DNA of 64,000 nucleotides from Lepidodermella squamata (lineage: Eukaryota > Gastrotricha). Shown one piece after another: positions 1-10,912 of the stretch; the first letter of the stretch is position 1, and each line of letters starts with the position of its first letter. Below the pieces are notes generated by a model. That model ran no database searches, was not told where the DNA came from, and saw only the letters and a program-made list of their open reading frames with translations. The DNA lies in NCBI GenBank assembly GCA_047495785.1, contig JBLDXI010000040.1:124001-188000 (forward strand). Direction: 5' to 3'. Made by a program: the position numbers and the translations under genes.

Positions 1-3000
1 CCCTACTCGTTTCAAACAATTGCCGAGTTCACCGAAGTTAAGCCTTTGCTAGGCAGCGAGAAACTCCTCAGAGACGCACATCTATGCAGACGGGATACGT
101 GCTACCCCTACGACTTCGTAATTAAAAAAGCTAATCTGAGCAAGCTGCAGGCGAAATTCAAGGAAGACTTTGGTACTATTACCCGACTTCTTCGCGAAAA
201 AGTAAGGAATCTATCCATTCTTGCAATCAGTGAGAACATTGGAAATGGTATTCAGAAATCCAATGTTGCTGATAACCACTTGGATGTCATAACGAATTTT
301 TATCTTGTTTTCAGGATTTGAAAATGGTAAAAATTAACCACCCAAACATTGTCCGAGTATTTGGCACGTTCGAAGGTTTGCATGTAATACTGTCATGTCA
401 AACTTATCTCAAAGATTTTGTTCCAAAAGAGGAATACCTAGGCAGTGACGTTGCGTGTTATAAACACTCCATGCAATATTTGGTGATGGAGTTTTGCGGC
501 GGCGGAAGTTTCGAAACTCTGATCAAAGCTGGGGGTGGGCCGATTCGCGAAGTTAGGCTTCGAAGTTGGTCTCGCCAGCTCGTCTCGGCTTTGCATTATC
601 TACACAATCAAGGCATAGTCCATGGCAACATCAGGCCGAGCAATATCCTACTGTCGAAGAATCAAGGCACCGTGAAATTGGCTGACTTGGGAATAATCGA
701 AAACTTTGACACGTAAAGCCATCATAATTACGATTTTACATGTACAGGTATTCCTACATACGCATGGTAAAATTTTGCCATTGGGAAATTTGATTTCTCC
801 ATGGTTACAATGAATTTCTCTATGACAACCAAAATTTTTCTATGACATGAAACTGTCCCAAATTTGGGCAGCATTTTGCTCAGAATTAGCCTCAAAACCC
901 CCCATGAAACGCAGTTTCTCGATAATTTTAGGAAAGTCACTAAAACAGCGAAAACCTCAATTTTACTTAAAAGCAATTTCACGTGCAAAAACAAAAGACA
1001 AAATGAGGCGAACAACGATGTCGTCGAAATCTCTTGCTGGTAGCCGTCGCGATGCCGATCCGGTTCTCCCTCCGAATTCGCGGTTTTGAACAGCAACGGA
1101 AATTCAGCCACCGGCCATAGCAACGCTAAAGCCGACGACGACTGGTATCTCGGCGAGTCTTCGATCTTCGGCAAAATTGACCCAAATCCATGATTAGTTT
1201 CCGCCGCAACCTGGATACCATTTTGCAGCGAGCGGATGGCTTCTTTTATTGTCAGTCATCCAAACGCCGCGATGTTGACGCATTGATTTCTGTGCGAACC
1301 CAGCTGGCAGGTGACCGATTTGAGTGGCTTCTTCGAAGCAAAGATTTGTTCGTTTCCAGACTCGATCGAACCAAGGCGACGGATAATCTTGGGGCTTGAT
1401 ATCGGCTGTTCCATGAGTCTTGACCACTGATGATTCGGCCAGCCGGAGAGCATGAAGCTTTCGACGACGAATGACGGTTGACCAAAAACCAAGTTGCAAA
1501 CAAGAAAAAAATCGCCGAATGAAAAGTGTTTTTCGCTTTCAAACGAAGAATTGGTTTCGTGAAATTTTAAGTTGGATGTTTTATTTTCTCGAAATTATTA
1601 TCCTGAAATCACCCCTATGTACCAATTGCACCCTTTTGGAAATGGTTTGGCTGCGCCAAACTCGCTCGGGGTTTCAGATCGGGGGGAAATTTCATTTCTC
1701 TATGGCTAGCTATAGAATAATCCTTTATTCCTACATGCGCATGGTACAGTTTTGCCATTGGGAAATTGAATTTATCTATGGCTTGAAACTGCACCAAAGT
1801 TGGGCAGCATTTTGCTCGAAATTGACCTCGAAACCACCCAGAAAAAGCATTTTCTCGAAAATCTTAGGAAAGTCTCAATTTTATTTCAAAGCAATTTCAC
1901 GTGCAAAAATGGAATTGTGACAAAAAGAGGCGTAAACGAGGTTGTCGAAATCTCTTGCGGCAGCCGTCGCAATGATGCAAATCCGTTTTCCCCTACGGAT
2001 TCGCGGTTTCAAGCAGCAACAGAAATTCAGTTAGAGGCGACAATGACTGATTTCTCGGCGAGTCTTCGATATCGGCCGGCAAAATTGACCCAATCCACGA
2101 TTGATTTCCGCTACCACCAGGGTACCGGCTTCTATCGTTGTGTCCTCCTAACGTCGCGATGTTGACGCGTTCATTTCTGCGTGAAACCGGCTGGCAGGCG
2201 ATCGATTTGAATGGCTTCTTTGAGACAGCGATTTGTTCGTTTCGAGACATGATCGAGCCAAGGCAACTGATTGGCAACTCTTTGGGCTTAATATGGGCGC
2301 TCTGTTCCGTGAGTCTGAAGCTTCGGCCAGCCGGAGAACATGAAGATTTCGACGACGAATGATGGGTGACCAAAAATCAAGTTGCAAACAAGAAAAAAAT
2401 CGCCGAATGAAAAGTCTTTCTTTTTCAAACGAAGAATCGTTTTCGTGAAATTTTAAGTTGGTTGTTTTATTCTCTCGAAATGATTGTCCTGAAATCACCC
2501 CTATGTACCCATTGCATCCTTTTAGGGAGCCTAGAGGTGTCGTGCGCATGTAGGATTAGCCATATTCTATATAGCTAGCCATAAAGATATGAAATGTCCC
2601 CCTGATCTGAAACCCTGAGCGAGTTTGGCGGTTTCAGACCAGGGGGAAATTGCATTTCTCTATGGCAAGCATATAATAATCATCCTTTATTTCAGCCGTA
2701 ATTTTTCAGAAAATCGAAAACAATATCTCTGTTGCAAGGAATGCGCGCATATTTGCCTCCTGAAGTATGGATCGGTGCGCCTTTGTCACGGGCTAGTGAT
2801 GTCTGGTCGCTTGGTGTTACGCTATACGAGCTCGCAAACTACAAAAGACCGGTTTGACTATGAGTTGACGATGAAATTTGAGCCTAATTTATGTCATATA
2901 GTTCCAACCAATGCAAACTATCGAGACGTAATTCAGATTAGCTACTTCACATATTCCCACAGGCAGTGTGCGAAGAAGGGGTACAGGTGGGCGCCCCAAC

Positions 3001-4790
3001 CCGAGGGAGGAATCTTTTTTCATCCGATCAATGTCTTTTTTTATCCGACCAATGTCTCATTCTATCCGACAACCAAAAATGTGACTAAAACCTGCCGACT
3101 TGCTTTTTCACATTTTCAAAATAATTACAGTAAAAAAGTGACTACTCGGATCGCCATAAATCTTTCACCATAAAATTCTGCCAGTTCAGGGACCAAAATA
3201 GGTTTCATGAAAGGGATATGGAAAAATCGAATTCGGGAAAATCGAGGAAATCGATATTTTCAAGTCCGATGATTTTAGTCACATTTTTGACTGTCGGATG
3301 AAATGAGACATTGGTTGGATAAACAAAGACATTGGTCGGATGAAAAAAGTCACACCCACCTCGAGAGGCTCAGGCGTGGCAACCTTAAAACACTATGGGG
3401 ACCCTTTTGTTAGATAAATTCGAGGCTGAAATTATCCAAGCGTACCCTTCATCCCCTCGTTGATTCTACTCCATCCTCCGCTAACAGAATTCAATCTGAA
3501 ACTACTGAATCTCGCTTCGTTTAGACACGAAGCTCAAAGGTTCGACGTGTCTCGTGGTTATTCAAAATGTATCAGCGAATTTGTAATGGCCATGCTCACG
3601 AGAAACGCTGAGGTTCGACCGATCACTGATCAGCTCGTGAAAGATACCTTTCTACTGAACGCGCCAGAGGATAATGAGGTGGGATTTTTAGCCAGAGATC
3701 AGCGTGAGTGTGGTTTTCTCCTCTATTTTTCAGGCGGACTTGTCCACAACAATAACGCCACCGCCAGATGCAGAGGCTGTTCAGGTATTAAATTAGGAAA
3801 CGTCGATAAGTTTATTGTGATTCTGTTTATCAGGAGTTATTTAAATGCGTGCGGAACAGCGAGAAGTTTAAATTAATGAAGCTACTGGAGTATAAGAAGC
3901 TCGGTCTTACCGCCAACTGCAGAGACGAAGATGGGTCTCCTTTGCTGTGTATTGCTGCTGACTTAGGATACAACGACATTGTGGAGATCCTTCTCAGGCA
4001 ATTCAACGCCAATGTCGAGGCTACCGATAAAGATGGCGTTACAGCTTTGCACATCGCCGCCGGTAATGGCCACGTCGAAGTGGTAAAGACACTGGCTGGC
4101 AAGTTTAACGCCAATGTCGACGTCGAGGCGAACAACAATGAAATTAGCTTTACACCATTGCACGGCGCCGCTGTTAAGGGTCATGTCGAGGTGGTGAAGA
4201 CACTGGCTGGCCAGTTCAACGCCAATGTCGAGGCTATCGAAAATAAATGGGGCTTTACACCATTGCACTTCGCCGCCGGTAATGGCCACGTCGAGGTGGT
4301 GAAGACACTGGCTGGCCAGTTCAACGCCAATGTCGAGGCTACCATTCCAGATGGCTGTGAATTAAGTGGAGTTACAGCTTTGCACATCGCTGCCGCTAGT
4401 GGCCATGTCGAGTTGGTGAAGACACTGGCTGGCCTGTTCAACGCCAATGTCGAGGCTACCGTTTCAGATGGCTGTGAATTAAGTGGAATTACAACTTTGC
4501 AAGCCGCCGCCGCTAGTGGCCAAGTCGAGTTGGTGAAGACACTGGCTGGCCAGTTAGACGCCAATGTCGAGACAGCCGATAGTGATGGCCGTACACCATT
4601 AATGAGAGCAGCAAATCGCGGCAGACACGCAGTAGTGGATACGCTGATCAATGAATTTCGAGCAAATGTCAACGCGGTCAGCAATGATGGAAAAACTGTT
4701 CTGCATTACGCTATGGAATGCGATACCGATGTTTCAGCTGAGGACAAGGAGAAAACAATTGATATATTGATAAAAGCTAACGCTAGATAA
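1..4790 (+). CDS. NEK-like pseudokinase with C-terminal ankyrin repeats, paralogue 1 (5' edge cut)
   Basis: Exons derived from splice signals and phase: 1-201, 315-375, 430-712, 2710-2851, 2902-2927, 3525-3678, 3734-3784, 3834-4790; all phases agree and give about 624 residues. By comparison with the complete paralogue at 20172, only the first three codons lie outside the window. The N-terminal half resembles NIMA-related kinases: the VIKKANL segment carries the ATP lysine, then HPNIVRVFG, LVMEF, VHGNIRPSNILL, LADLG and SDVWSLGVTLYEL. The catalytic HRD is HGN, so the catalytic aspartate is replaced by asparagine, and no glycine-rich loop is visible. A pseudokinase is therefore likely; a protein-interaction or scaffold role is inference. 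Exon 8 encodes about eight ankyrin repeats (NGHVEVVKTLAG type), several nearly identical, implying recent internal duplication. Intron 3 (2 kb) and intron 5 are enlarged by insertions absent from the paralogue. Confidence 0.8.
713..2709 (+). repeat. Two tandem ~0.95-kb repeats inside intron 3 of the first pseudokinase gene
   Basis: The equivalent intron of the paralogue at 20172 is only 52 bases. Here it holds two diverged tandem copies and a third partial one. Shared landmarks are TGGGCAGCATTTTGCTC at about 865 and 1801, TTCCTACATRCGCATGG at about 751 and 1728, and GGGGGAAATTKCATTTCTC at about 1680 and 2641. The spacing is 0.94-0.98 kb with indels. Short open stretches on both strands are not conserved between copies, and I see no coding function. 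Confidence 0.7.
2986..3360. mobile_element. MITE-like element with long inverted ends in intron 5
   Basis: The ends are GGTGGG...CCCACC. About 80 bases inside each end form an imperfect inverted repeat carrying the recurring block ATCCGACCAATGTCT up to three times per arm. The left end has about 23 extra bases. The paralogous intron (21145-21381) lacks the whole block, while sequence on both sides aligns (GGGGTACAGG... and ...TCGAGAGG), so this is an insertion after the gene duplication. No coding capacity. Confidence 0.65.
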
Positions 4791-5149
4791 CTATGCAATG
4801 AGAATTTAGAATTTTGTGTGTCGAGATTTTCGAAATTTTCAGAATTATTTTCAGTACTTTGGCACTTTTCTCAGAATTAAAGAGGTTATTTGCGTATACG
4901 GGGCGTTACTACTTTGGATGCCTCCACTTCGAATCTCTCGTTACATGGAGCCAGGGCCGGATCATGACACCAAAATTGGACCCCGGGCCCTTAGGCAAAT
5001 CCTATCTCCGGGTCCCCCTCCTATCTTCCCCACTCAACGGCCTTTCACCCTTGGTCTTCAATATTTTTCAATAACATAAGCCAGGTCTTTTTAAGGTTTC
5101 CTTTGCTGTTTACTTAATTGTTTTTGGTTTTTAGACTATAAAAATTAGA
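4791..5149. other. 3' flank of the first pseudokinase gene, no gene seen
   Basis: Noncoding. It holds a fragment beginning CAGGGCCGGATC (4955-5000) that resembles a hAT-type MITE end, and a block around 4920-4955 (CTTCGAATCTCTCGTTACAT) that recurs downstream of the other two ankyrin genes at about 15170 and 24000, so it belongs to the duplicated unit. Confidence 0.4.
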
Positions 5150-5295
5150 CTATTTCGAATATTTAATGTCATCTGATTTGTCCTATACCTCTGCACTCTG
5201 TCCTACAATTATATGTTTCTCTTTCATTCAACTTGCTAAGCTGCCCTCTTCTGGGCGATATGGCTTCTAAATAAATAAATAAATAAATAAAAACT
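5150..5295 (+). mobile_element. LINE 3' end with AAATA tail
   Basis: The segment ends in a short tandem AAATA tail (5268-5292), as left by target-primed reverse transcription. The preceding ~120 bases match, in reverse orientation, the 3' end of the LINE relic at 9092-9590 (shared TGTCCTATACCTCTG and GCTGCYCTCTYYTGGGCG). It is a severely 5'-truncated copy with no coding part. Confidence 0.6.
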
Positions 5296-5877
5296 TGCGA
5301 ACTTTCCGGCGGCTAACATAACATGCCCCGTATCCCTGATTCTTGACAGAAAAAATTCGCGACCTTTATCTTCTGAAAGAGTCAATCTTTCTCTTCTTTC
5401 TCTGCGAGCGAAGCGAGCTTTAGCTAACGGTATTTTGTCATAATTTTGGCTGAAAATAGTCTATAATTGATTCGAAATTGCGTGTGGATGATTTCGTGTT
5501 GCGACTCCCGCGGCCCCTCAATTTTCAAAATTTTAACACACCATATTCCTAAACTAACCTCGAATTCACTTTCAAGAATGACTGTTACAGGACCAATATA
5601 TTAAATTCCTAGTAATTAACCTTGAATAACCTTGAATAACCTTGAAGGGCTCCATGATGGAGCCCTTCAAGGTACATTTTATTCAACTGCAGAGCTGTGT
5701 CCTTCAAAGGAGAAAGGGGATTGGCCAATACAAAGTCCAAGCAACATGCCCGACGTCCTAAATAGTTCATTCTAGTCTTTCTAGTTCATTCACCAATATC
5801 CGTGAAAAGAACTCCGGGAACTTTCTCGAATCTTTACAAAAGTTGCTATGCAATCATATCAAGGGGGTAATCGGGTC

Positions 5878-6045
5878 TGGACTCGAAATATCGATTCCAA
5901 GTATCGATTTTGCGTATCAGTGATTTTTCCGATATCAGCCGTCTTGGAACCCAACATCGATAATTTGTCAACGTAGCTTAGAGCATCATGTAGCTAAAAT
6001 AAAAAAATCCTAGGATCAGGGAGGACATCAGTATCGATCGAAAAC
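5878..6045 (-). repeat. Dispersed AT-rich repeat, also at 56085 and 62330
   Basis: Contains ATCGATTCCAAGTATCGATT, GTGATTTTTCCGATATCAGC, GGCTGATATC-type palindromic parts and ATCATGTAGCTAAAAT. The same blocks occur in reverse orientation at 56085-56300 and more diverged at 62330-62530. No open frame is conserved. Confidence 0.55.
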
Positions 6046-6177
6046 CGAAAACGGGAATTTTTTCCGTAGTTCTACCGTAGAAATCGCCGTAGTATTTCCG
6101 TAGTTTTTCCGTAGTGCTAATTTCTACCGTAGAAGCAGCAAATACGGTCAAAAATATCAGGAAAAAATAAAAAATGC

Positions 6178-6245
6178 AGTGAGCGGGCGCAGTGAATCGA
6201 ACCACCAATACTGATTTAGTTATTAAATCAACCATGCCCGCCAAT
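6178..6245 (-). tRNA. tRNA-like relic without D-arm
   Basis: On the minus strand the block starts GGCGGGC and ends GCCCGC, giving a six-pair acceptor-like stem. It has a five-pair anticodon-like stem GATTT/AAATC around a seven-base loop and the B-box-like GGTTCGATTCA. There is no D-arm, the loop lacks U33, and the T-stem is poorly paired, so this is more likely a tRNA-derived SINE fragment or dead tRNA than a working gene. Confidence 0.25.
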
Positions 6246-6299
6246 CAATTATGCCACCCACTACTTCACAAAATAGAATGCGATAAACGGGCTGATCTC

Positions 6300-6630
6300 G
6301 GCCAATTTTCAATACCAGGGAGTCTTTCTTTCGTGTTCTAACCATGACAGTCGAATTTAACGCCCTCGGGTCTATAATCCCTTCAGATTTCAAGCCCGCG
6401 GGGGCCACTGTTAGGCGGTTATAACGCGTCAAAAACGCCAATTTGGCTCAACGGCTTGAAAAGTACTGCATTTTCAGGGGTGCTTTGCGGCCAATTCTCA
6501 ATGCCAGGGAGTCTTTCTTTCGTGTTCTAACCATGACAGTCGAATTTAACGCCCTCGGGTCTATAATCCCTTCAGATTTCAAGCCCGCGGGGGCCACTGT
6601 TAGGCGGTTATGACGCGTCAAAAACGCCAA
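6300..6630. repeat. Tandem duplication, ~142-bp block spaced 189 bp
   Basis: The block from GCCAATTTTCAATACCAGGG to CGCGTCAAAAACGCCA occurs at about 6300-6441 and 6489-6630 with very few differences. The near identity shows a recent event. The minus-strand frame is open in both copies but short, with no recognisable domain. Confidence 0.75.
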
Positions 6631-6929
6631 AACAGCGCTCCCCGACTGTGAGATTTTACCTCAAACTGCCCCTACCACTTCAGTGAAGTTTCGACGTTGA
6701 TCTCCGGCGAGACATTGACGTCTTTAATTGAAAATAGTTTGATAACTTTATTTTCAAGGTATCTCGTACATATTTCGTTTACAATTTTTTTACCGTAGTC
6801 ATACCGTAATACTTGCCGTAGTTTTTCCGCATTTTTACCGTAGTATCGCAAACAATCAGAAATATTTAGTGCCAGGATGCTTAAATTTAGAGCTGAATCC
6901 CCATTATTAGTTGTGGAAATATTTGAACC

Positions 6930-7229
6930 AATTAGAAATGATGAGCACACGTCGATATTATTTTATTTTCCGAAAATTCACTTGGTGTCATAATAGCGCA
7001 CAAAAAACAAGGTCGCGACATGAGAAAAATGGCTAATTTTTTTGAAAAATCGCACATAACGCAATATCAACAACAACAATGACAAAAAGTTTTCCGAACA
7101 TTTCGAAACTGCTCCAATTCGCAAATCTGAGCAGTAAAAAACACAGAGAAGAAAATATTAAATATTTTCCCCGAAAAGAAATAAATCGCATTTTTCAACA
7201 AATTATAATTTTTCGACAAATAATTAAAC
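6930..7229. repeat. Conserved 3' flank of the PPxY membrane gene copies
   Basis: The block with TTGGTGTCATAATAGCGCAC and GCTCCAATTCGCARATCTGAGC recurs at about 15650-15930 and 46810-47070, always just downstream (in minus-strand sense) of a PPxY membrane-protein copy. It marks the duplicated unit; no gene is seen in it. Confidence 0.6.
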
Positions 7230-7812
7230 AACTAAAAAAGGAATGATTATCTTCGTTAGGAGTGAACGAATTCTAATATAAATAAACAGTAATTTTAATT
7301 AAATTAAAAAAATCAGGCAAATGATTTTTAATTTAATAAAATTCAAGGACGACCGCGCAAGTTTTTCCGCGCGCGCGCGCCATTTTCAGTTTGTTGGGTT
7401 TCGGTCTCGAGCAACGCGTGAGGCGTGAGTTAGAAACGAAAGACCCGCATGTAAGCAGTCAGCTATTTACTTATCTAGAAACGAGTCATTTGCGTGGGAG
7501 TGTTTCACTCTCACAGTATCAATCTATTGAAATAGCATCCTGACTGCGAGATTTTGTCTTTGCCAAGTTGCAAGATCTAATCGTGTTTTTGTGACTAGAA
7601 AGAAGACAGAAAGAAGACTGTCTTCTTTCTACTAAGGGCGATGACTTATTTCCATGTGGGTTGTGGCTTAATTGTGGACTCTATAATGTCTGCATGTCAT
7701 TAATTTGGGATAAATAAAATGAAAAACCTCTTGAAGATTGAGTAATTTTTATTTAATTTTCGAAATGGTGTTAATGATACGAGCGCGCAGAGCGCGCCCG
7801 TCTTTTCTAGTT
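7230..7812. mobile_element. ~580-bp insertion in the 3' flank of copy A
   Basis: The two other copies of this flank run directly from AATAATTA to the gene's 3' end. Here about 580 bases interrupt it, starting AACTAAAAAAGG and ending CTTTTCTAGTT, which read as an 11-base imperfect inverted repeat. It contains a CGCGCGCGCG run and no open frame of note. Target duplication is not clear. Confidence 0.4.
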
Positions 7813-7846
7813 ATTGTAATAAATTTACTAATTATTATTATTTTCA

Positions 7847-8413
7847 TCACCGGCGGTAACTGACAACGGCACTTCGACTGCTGTGTATCGATTCTTCGTA
7901 ACTGGGCGGAGCTTCCTCGCCGATAATCGGGAACGGCTGAACCGGCGCTGAAGCGACCATCATTAAAGTATTCGCCGACGACGTTGACCCAAATCGCAGC
8001 TGATGACTCACATTATGAGTTGACACACTGTTATGCCGTCGGTTATTATTATTATTGCTATGTCGATGAGGCCGGCTTGGTGGTACCACGCTGGTACCAA
8101 GTGACGGTGTCGAACTGGAGGCACTTTGTCCCATTAAATTACCCGGTAGTAGCACGACCGGTTTAGGCGATAATTGGATCGAATTCGCGAATTCAACCGC
8201 CTCAAGCATTGAACTGTTGTAATTAGGCGGCGCGACCTCGACCAGGCTGATTTCGCGGTTATTATGTAAAATTCGGGTTCGATTGCTGATGTGACGATGC
8301 CGCCGCACCTTTTTGCGCCGTTTGCAGATCAGTCACAGTAGAATGCCGACAATGGCCCATGCGAGTAGGGCGAATAGGGCGATGAGTAGGATGAGTAGGG
8401 TCTGCATGTCCAT
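7847..8413 (-). pseudogene. PPxY single-pass membrane protein, copy A with in-frame TGA
   Basis: Colinear with the intact copy at 47088-47657 along its whole length. It has the N-terminal leucine-rich membrane segment, the basic CKRRKK-type stop-transfer region, the PPNY motif, and the C-terminal PPSYEES. The codon at 8333-8335, a cysteine (TGC) inside the membrane segment of the intact copies, is TGA here, which would end the product after about 25 residues. The remaining frame (7847-8332) is open, so the lesion is recent or an internal ATG is used. Located 3 kb downstream of the first ankyrin gene and convergent with it. Confidence 0.75.
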
Positions 8414-8459
8414 AATTAGGAGAAAGGTGGCTGGCTGGGGCGGTTGCGATGCCGCGATG

Positions 8460-8890
8460 ACTTGCTGCCAAGCTTCGTCACTCACACCAATTTTCGGGGA
8501 TTATTTATTTCGGAAATAAAATCAATTATAAAGGCCGTAGTTATCAAATCGGGTGATAACAATTCTGATTTGAACAATTTCCGAAGGAATGAAATGAAAC
8601 ATATTTGTCAGGTTATACTACTTGAACCTTTCATGCATTAGTGATTCCTCAGTCGGAAAGGCCATTCCTAATATGGTTTTATGCTTTATGACACATTATT
8701 GTCCATACTTCAGCCTTTTTTCAGCCGCCTGGCTATAGCGGCTGTCTGCTGAATGAAAGGTTAAGGCATTTCAACCTGGCAAGCCTTTTGGTGGCTGCTC
8801 ATATCAACTTATTGGCTTGATTAAATTGATAATCAGGGTTGTGACCGAAGGAAAAGTGTACATTTGCAAGTTTTGTTACGCATCAATGAA
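8460..8890. repeat. Upstream flank shared by PPxY copies A and B
   Basis: This noncoding block matches 18310-18745 closely (for example ATTCCTCAGTCGGAAAGG and TTCAGCCGCCTGGCTATAGC). It is absent upstream of copy C, which diverges after about 47765. It probably contains the ancestral promoter of the PPxY gene; no clear TATA box is seen. Confidence 0.55.
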
Positions 8891-9091
8891 CAACCCGATA
8901 AGAGCCAAATTTTACTCGGCGTTTTAGCCATACCTAAGAGCTAACTGTGGTAGAAATTGGCCCGCCAGCATCACCCATTAAAATATGTTTACAAGACTCT
9001 CATTTTGGACGCGGTGCGAGGTGCGAGATTCCGAGCGGTACGTCGGGTGCTGAGCGGTGCCTTTTGAAGGCATATTGATTATCTGACAGGG

Positions 9092-9590
9092 CGTTTATTT
9101 ATTTATTTCAAAGCTATGACGCCCAAGAGAGAGCAGCTTGACAATAGTGAATCGAAAATGAAACAGATAATTGCAGGACAGGTTACAGAGGTATAGGACA
9201 TTGGCAAATGATGACATAAAAAATGTTATCAAGTGCATACAGCAAGAGTGAGCGATTGAACAATGATGAGAATTAAGTAAAATAACAAAATCATAATAAC
9301 ATCACAACAAAACAGCATCGCAGCATTATAAAAATATATAGTGTATCGAATTTATCATAGGCCTAAACCAGTGGAATTTCTTTCGTAAAAATAAGCATAA
9401 ACATTTGAGCGGCACGCTTCAGCTGACTCAGCATTTTGAGCTTCGGCAGGCAGTTTATTCTAGAGATCGGGACCGCGATAGCTTATTCCGTTCGCGTGGT
9501 GATAGCGTGGTGATCTTCCAGGATTGCAGTGAGTTTGCTGGCAATTATTGACGCAAGAATATTGCTGTCTATCGGCAGTAGTGATACCTG
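9092..9590 (-). mobile_element. 5'-truncated LINE relic (reverse transcriptase C-terminal tail and 3' UTR)
   Basis: On the minus strand, around 9510-9400, the reading frame gives ISYRGPDL-stop-NKLP, the characteristic ISYRGPxLWNxLP tail of CR1/Jockey-like ORF2 proteins with the tryptophan codon turned into TAG. It is followed by a 3' UTR homologous to 5150-5295 and an ATTTA-type tail at 9092-9105. Inactive. Confidence 0.65.
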
Positions 9591-9659
9591 TCGTTTTGCA
9601 TCGCTAATTTGCATATTCAGCAAAAATTATTTTCAGACAGTAAAAAGGCCCTAACTTGT

Positions 9660-9930
9660 TGCTCCTACCGTTAAAGCGGGCAGCCGGCCGCCGTCAAAGA
9701 TGCCCGCTGAAGCCAGAGGCGCCGGCACCGGCACCGGCCCAAATCAGACGGCCGAATCAGGCAGCATTATCCAATCCGTGCCGTCACTTTCGGCCACATA
9801 TTTTCCAAACGGCGCCGTTTGGCTGATCAGACGAGTACCGTCGGTTGGGGCGGTTGGGACGAGTATCCAGACGGCGAAAAAAATTACCCCCTGTTTTTTT
9901 GGATTTTTCCACATTTCAGAAGGTCCTGAT
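9660..9930 (+). other. GC-rich island, no supported gene
   Basis: Markedly richer in G and C than its neighbours (GCCGGC-rich) and open in one plus frame, but with no start context, splice pattern or domain I recognise. It could be a relic exon; I do not call a gene. Confidence 0.25.
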
Positions 9931-9933
9931 TCC

Positions 9934-10904
9934 CAGTGGCGTAACCAGCTGGTTGTTTTGGTTGTTCAAACAACTACCAAAATGAAAACTCAAAAACCCC
10001 TCTTTGGCCTATTTTCTCCAGAAAATGCATAAAATTGCTTACAAAATGGAGGAACTGTTTGCAACATTGCACAACATTTTCTCGCTGCGCTCGAAATCCC
10101 GATAGTGTCCATATTTCGTATTGAAAACAGGCACTCTTCGACCTTGGATTGTCCCGGGGAAGATCAATTTTCAACCTTGAGATCAGGGGCGTAACTAGAC
10201 GGGGCCCGGGGACCCACCACCATCCGGAAAAATTGCCAAAAAATGAAATGTTGTGTACTTCGTACATCTCGAAATCGCTGTCTTTCAAGCTAGGGGGTGT
10301 AATACCCACGAAAGGTGTAAAATTTGATGTCAAATATGATTTTTCGTTGAATTTTGAAGCATTTTCAGGCTAATGCTGAGGCGAAAATGAAATGAAAAAC
10401 GTTAGCTAAAGCTCGCTTCGCTCGCGAGTGACTAGCGAGCCCGAGTGGCCGATTCCTCATTGAATCTTCAGCTTTATTGGAAGTAGGGTCTCTGAAATTT
10501 GTGAAACGCGGATGGCTTGGAATACTACCGCGGAAGTTTAAAAACCGCAGGAAAAAATCATAACATTTCAAAGAAATGTATAGACAAGCCTGCCATTTTT
10601 ACACTATTTTCAGCTCGAATTGTTAAGATATTACCGTTAGCTAAAGCTCGCTTCGCTCGCATATTCAGTAATATAGTTTTTTAATTGAGCTGGCAGGTTG
10701 ACTACTAGAAAAATCCATAGTTTTAAGAGTTTTTGGAGTATTTCTGAGAGACAAATCTTCAAAATCTTCTCGCTTCGCTCCAGTTTTGGTTCAAATTACA
10801 ATTCCCAGCCCCCCCCCCCCCCTTCCCCCAACCGTGAAAGGCTGGTTACGCCCCTGCCTGAGATCCATAACAACTACCAAAAAACATTCCTGGTTACGCC
10901 CCTG
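9934..10904. mobile_element. Non-autonomous hAT-like element (outer of a nested pair)
   Basis: The ends are CAGTGGCGTAACCAG and, at the right, TTACGCCCCTG, an inverted repeat of the CAGGG class typical of hAT elements. It is flanked by a perfect 8-bp target duplication CTGATTCC (9926-9933 and 10905-10912). No transposase frame. Another element sits inside it at 10184-10856. Confidence 0.8.
10184..10856. mobile_element. Non-autonomous hAT-like element (inner of a nested pair)
   Basis: Terminal inverted repeats CAGGGGCGTAACTAG and CTGGTTACGCCCCTG. The 8-bp flanks CTTGAGAT (10176-10183) and CCTGAGAT (10857-10864) match at seven of eight positions. It contains two copies of TTAGCTAAAGCTCGCTTCGC and a C homopolymer near 10809. 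No coding capacity. Insertion into the outer element gives the relative age. Confidence 0.75.
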
Positions 10905-10912
10905 CTGATTCC

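Noticed and set aside
1194-2549. Several open frames on both strands in intron 3 of the first ankyrin gene
   Set aside because: They fall in the two diverged intronic repeats, change frame between copies and have no domain.
8333-8335. TGA as selenocysteine in the PPxY protein copy A
   Set aside because: It replaces a Cys, as Sec often does, but the site is inside a membrane helix, the downstream DNA shows no obvious SECIS-like element, and two other copies have TGC or are broken; a nonsense mutation is simpler.
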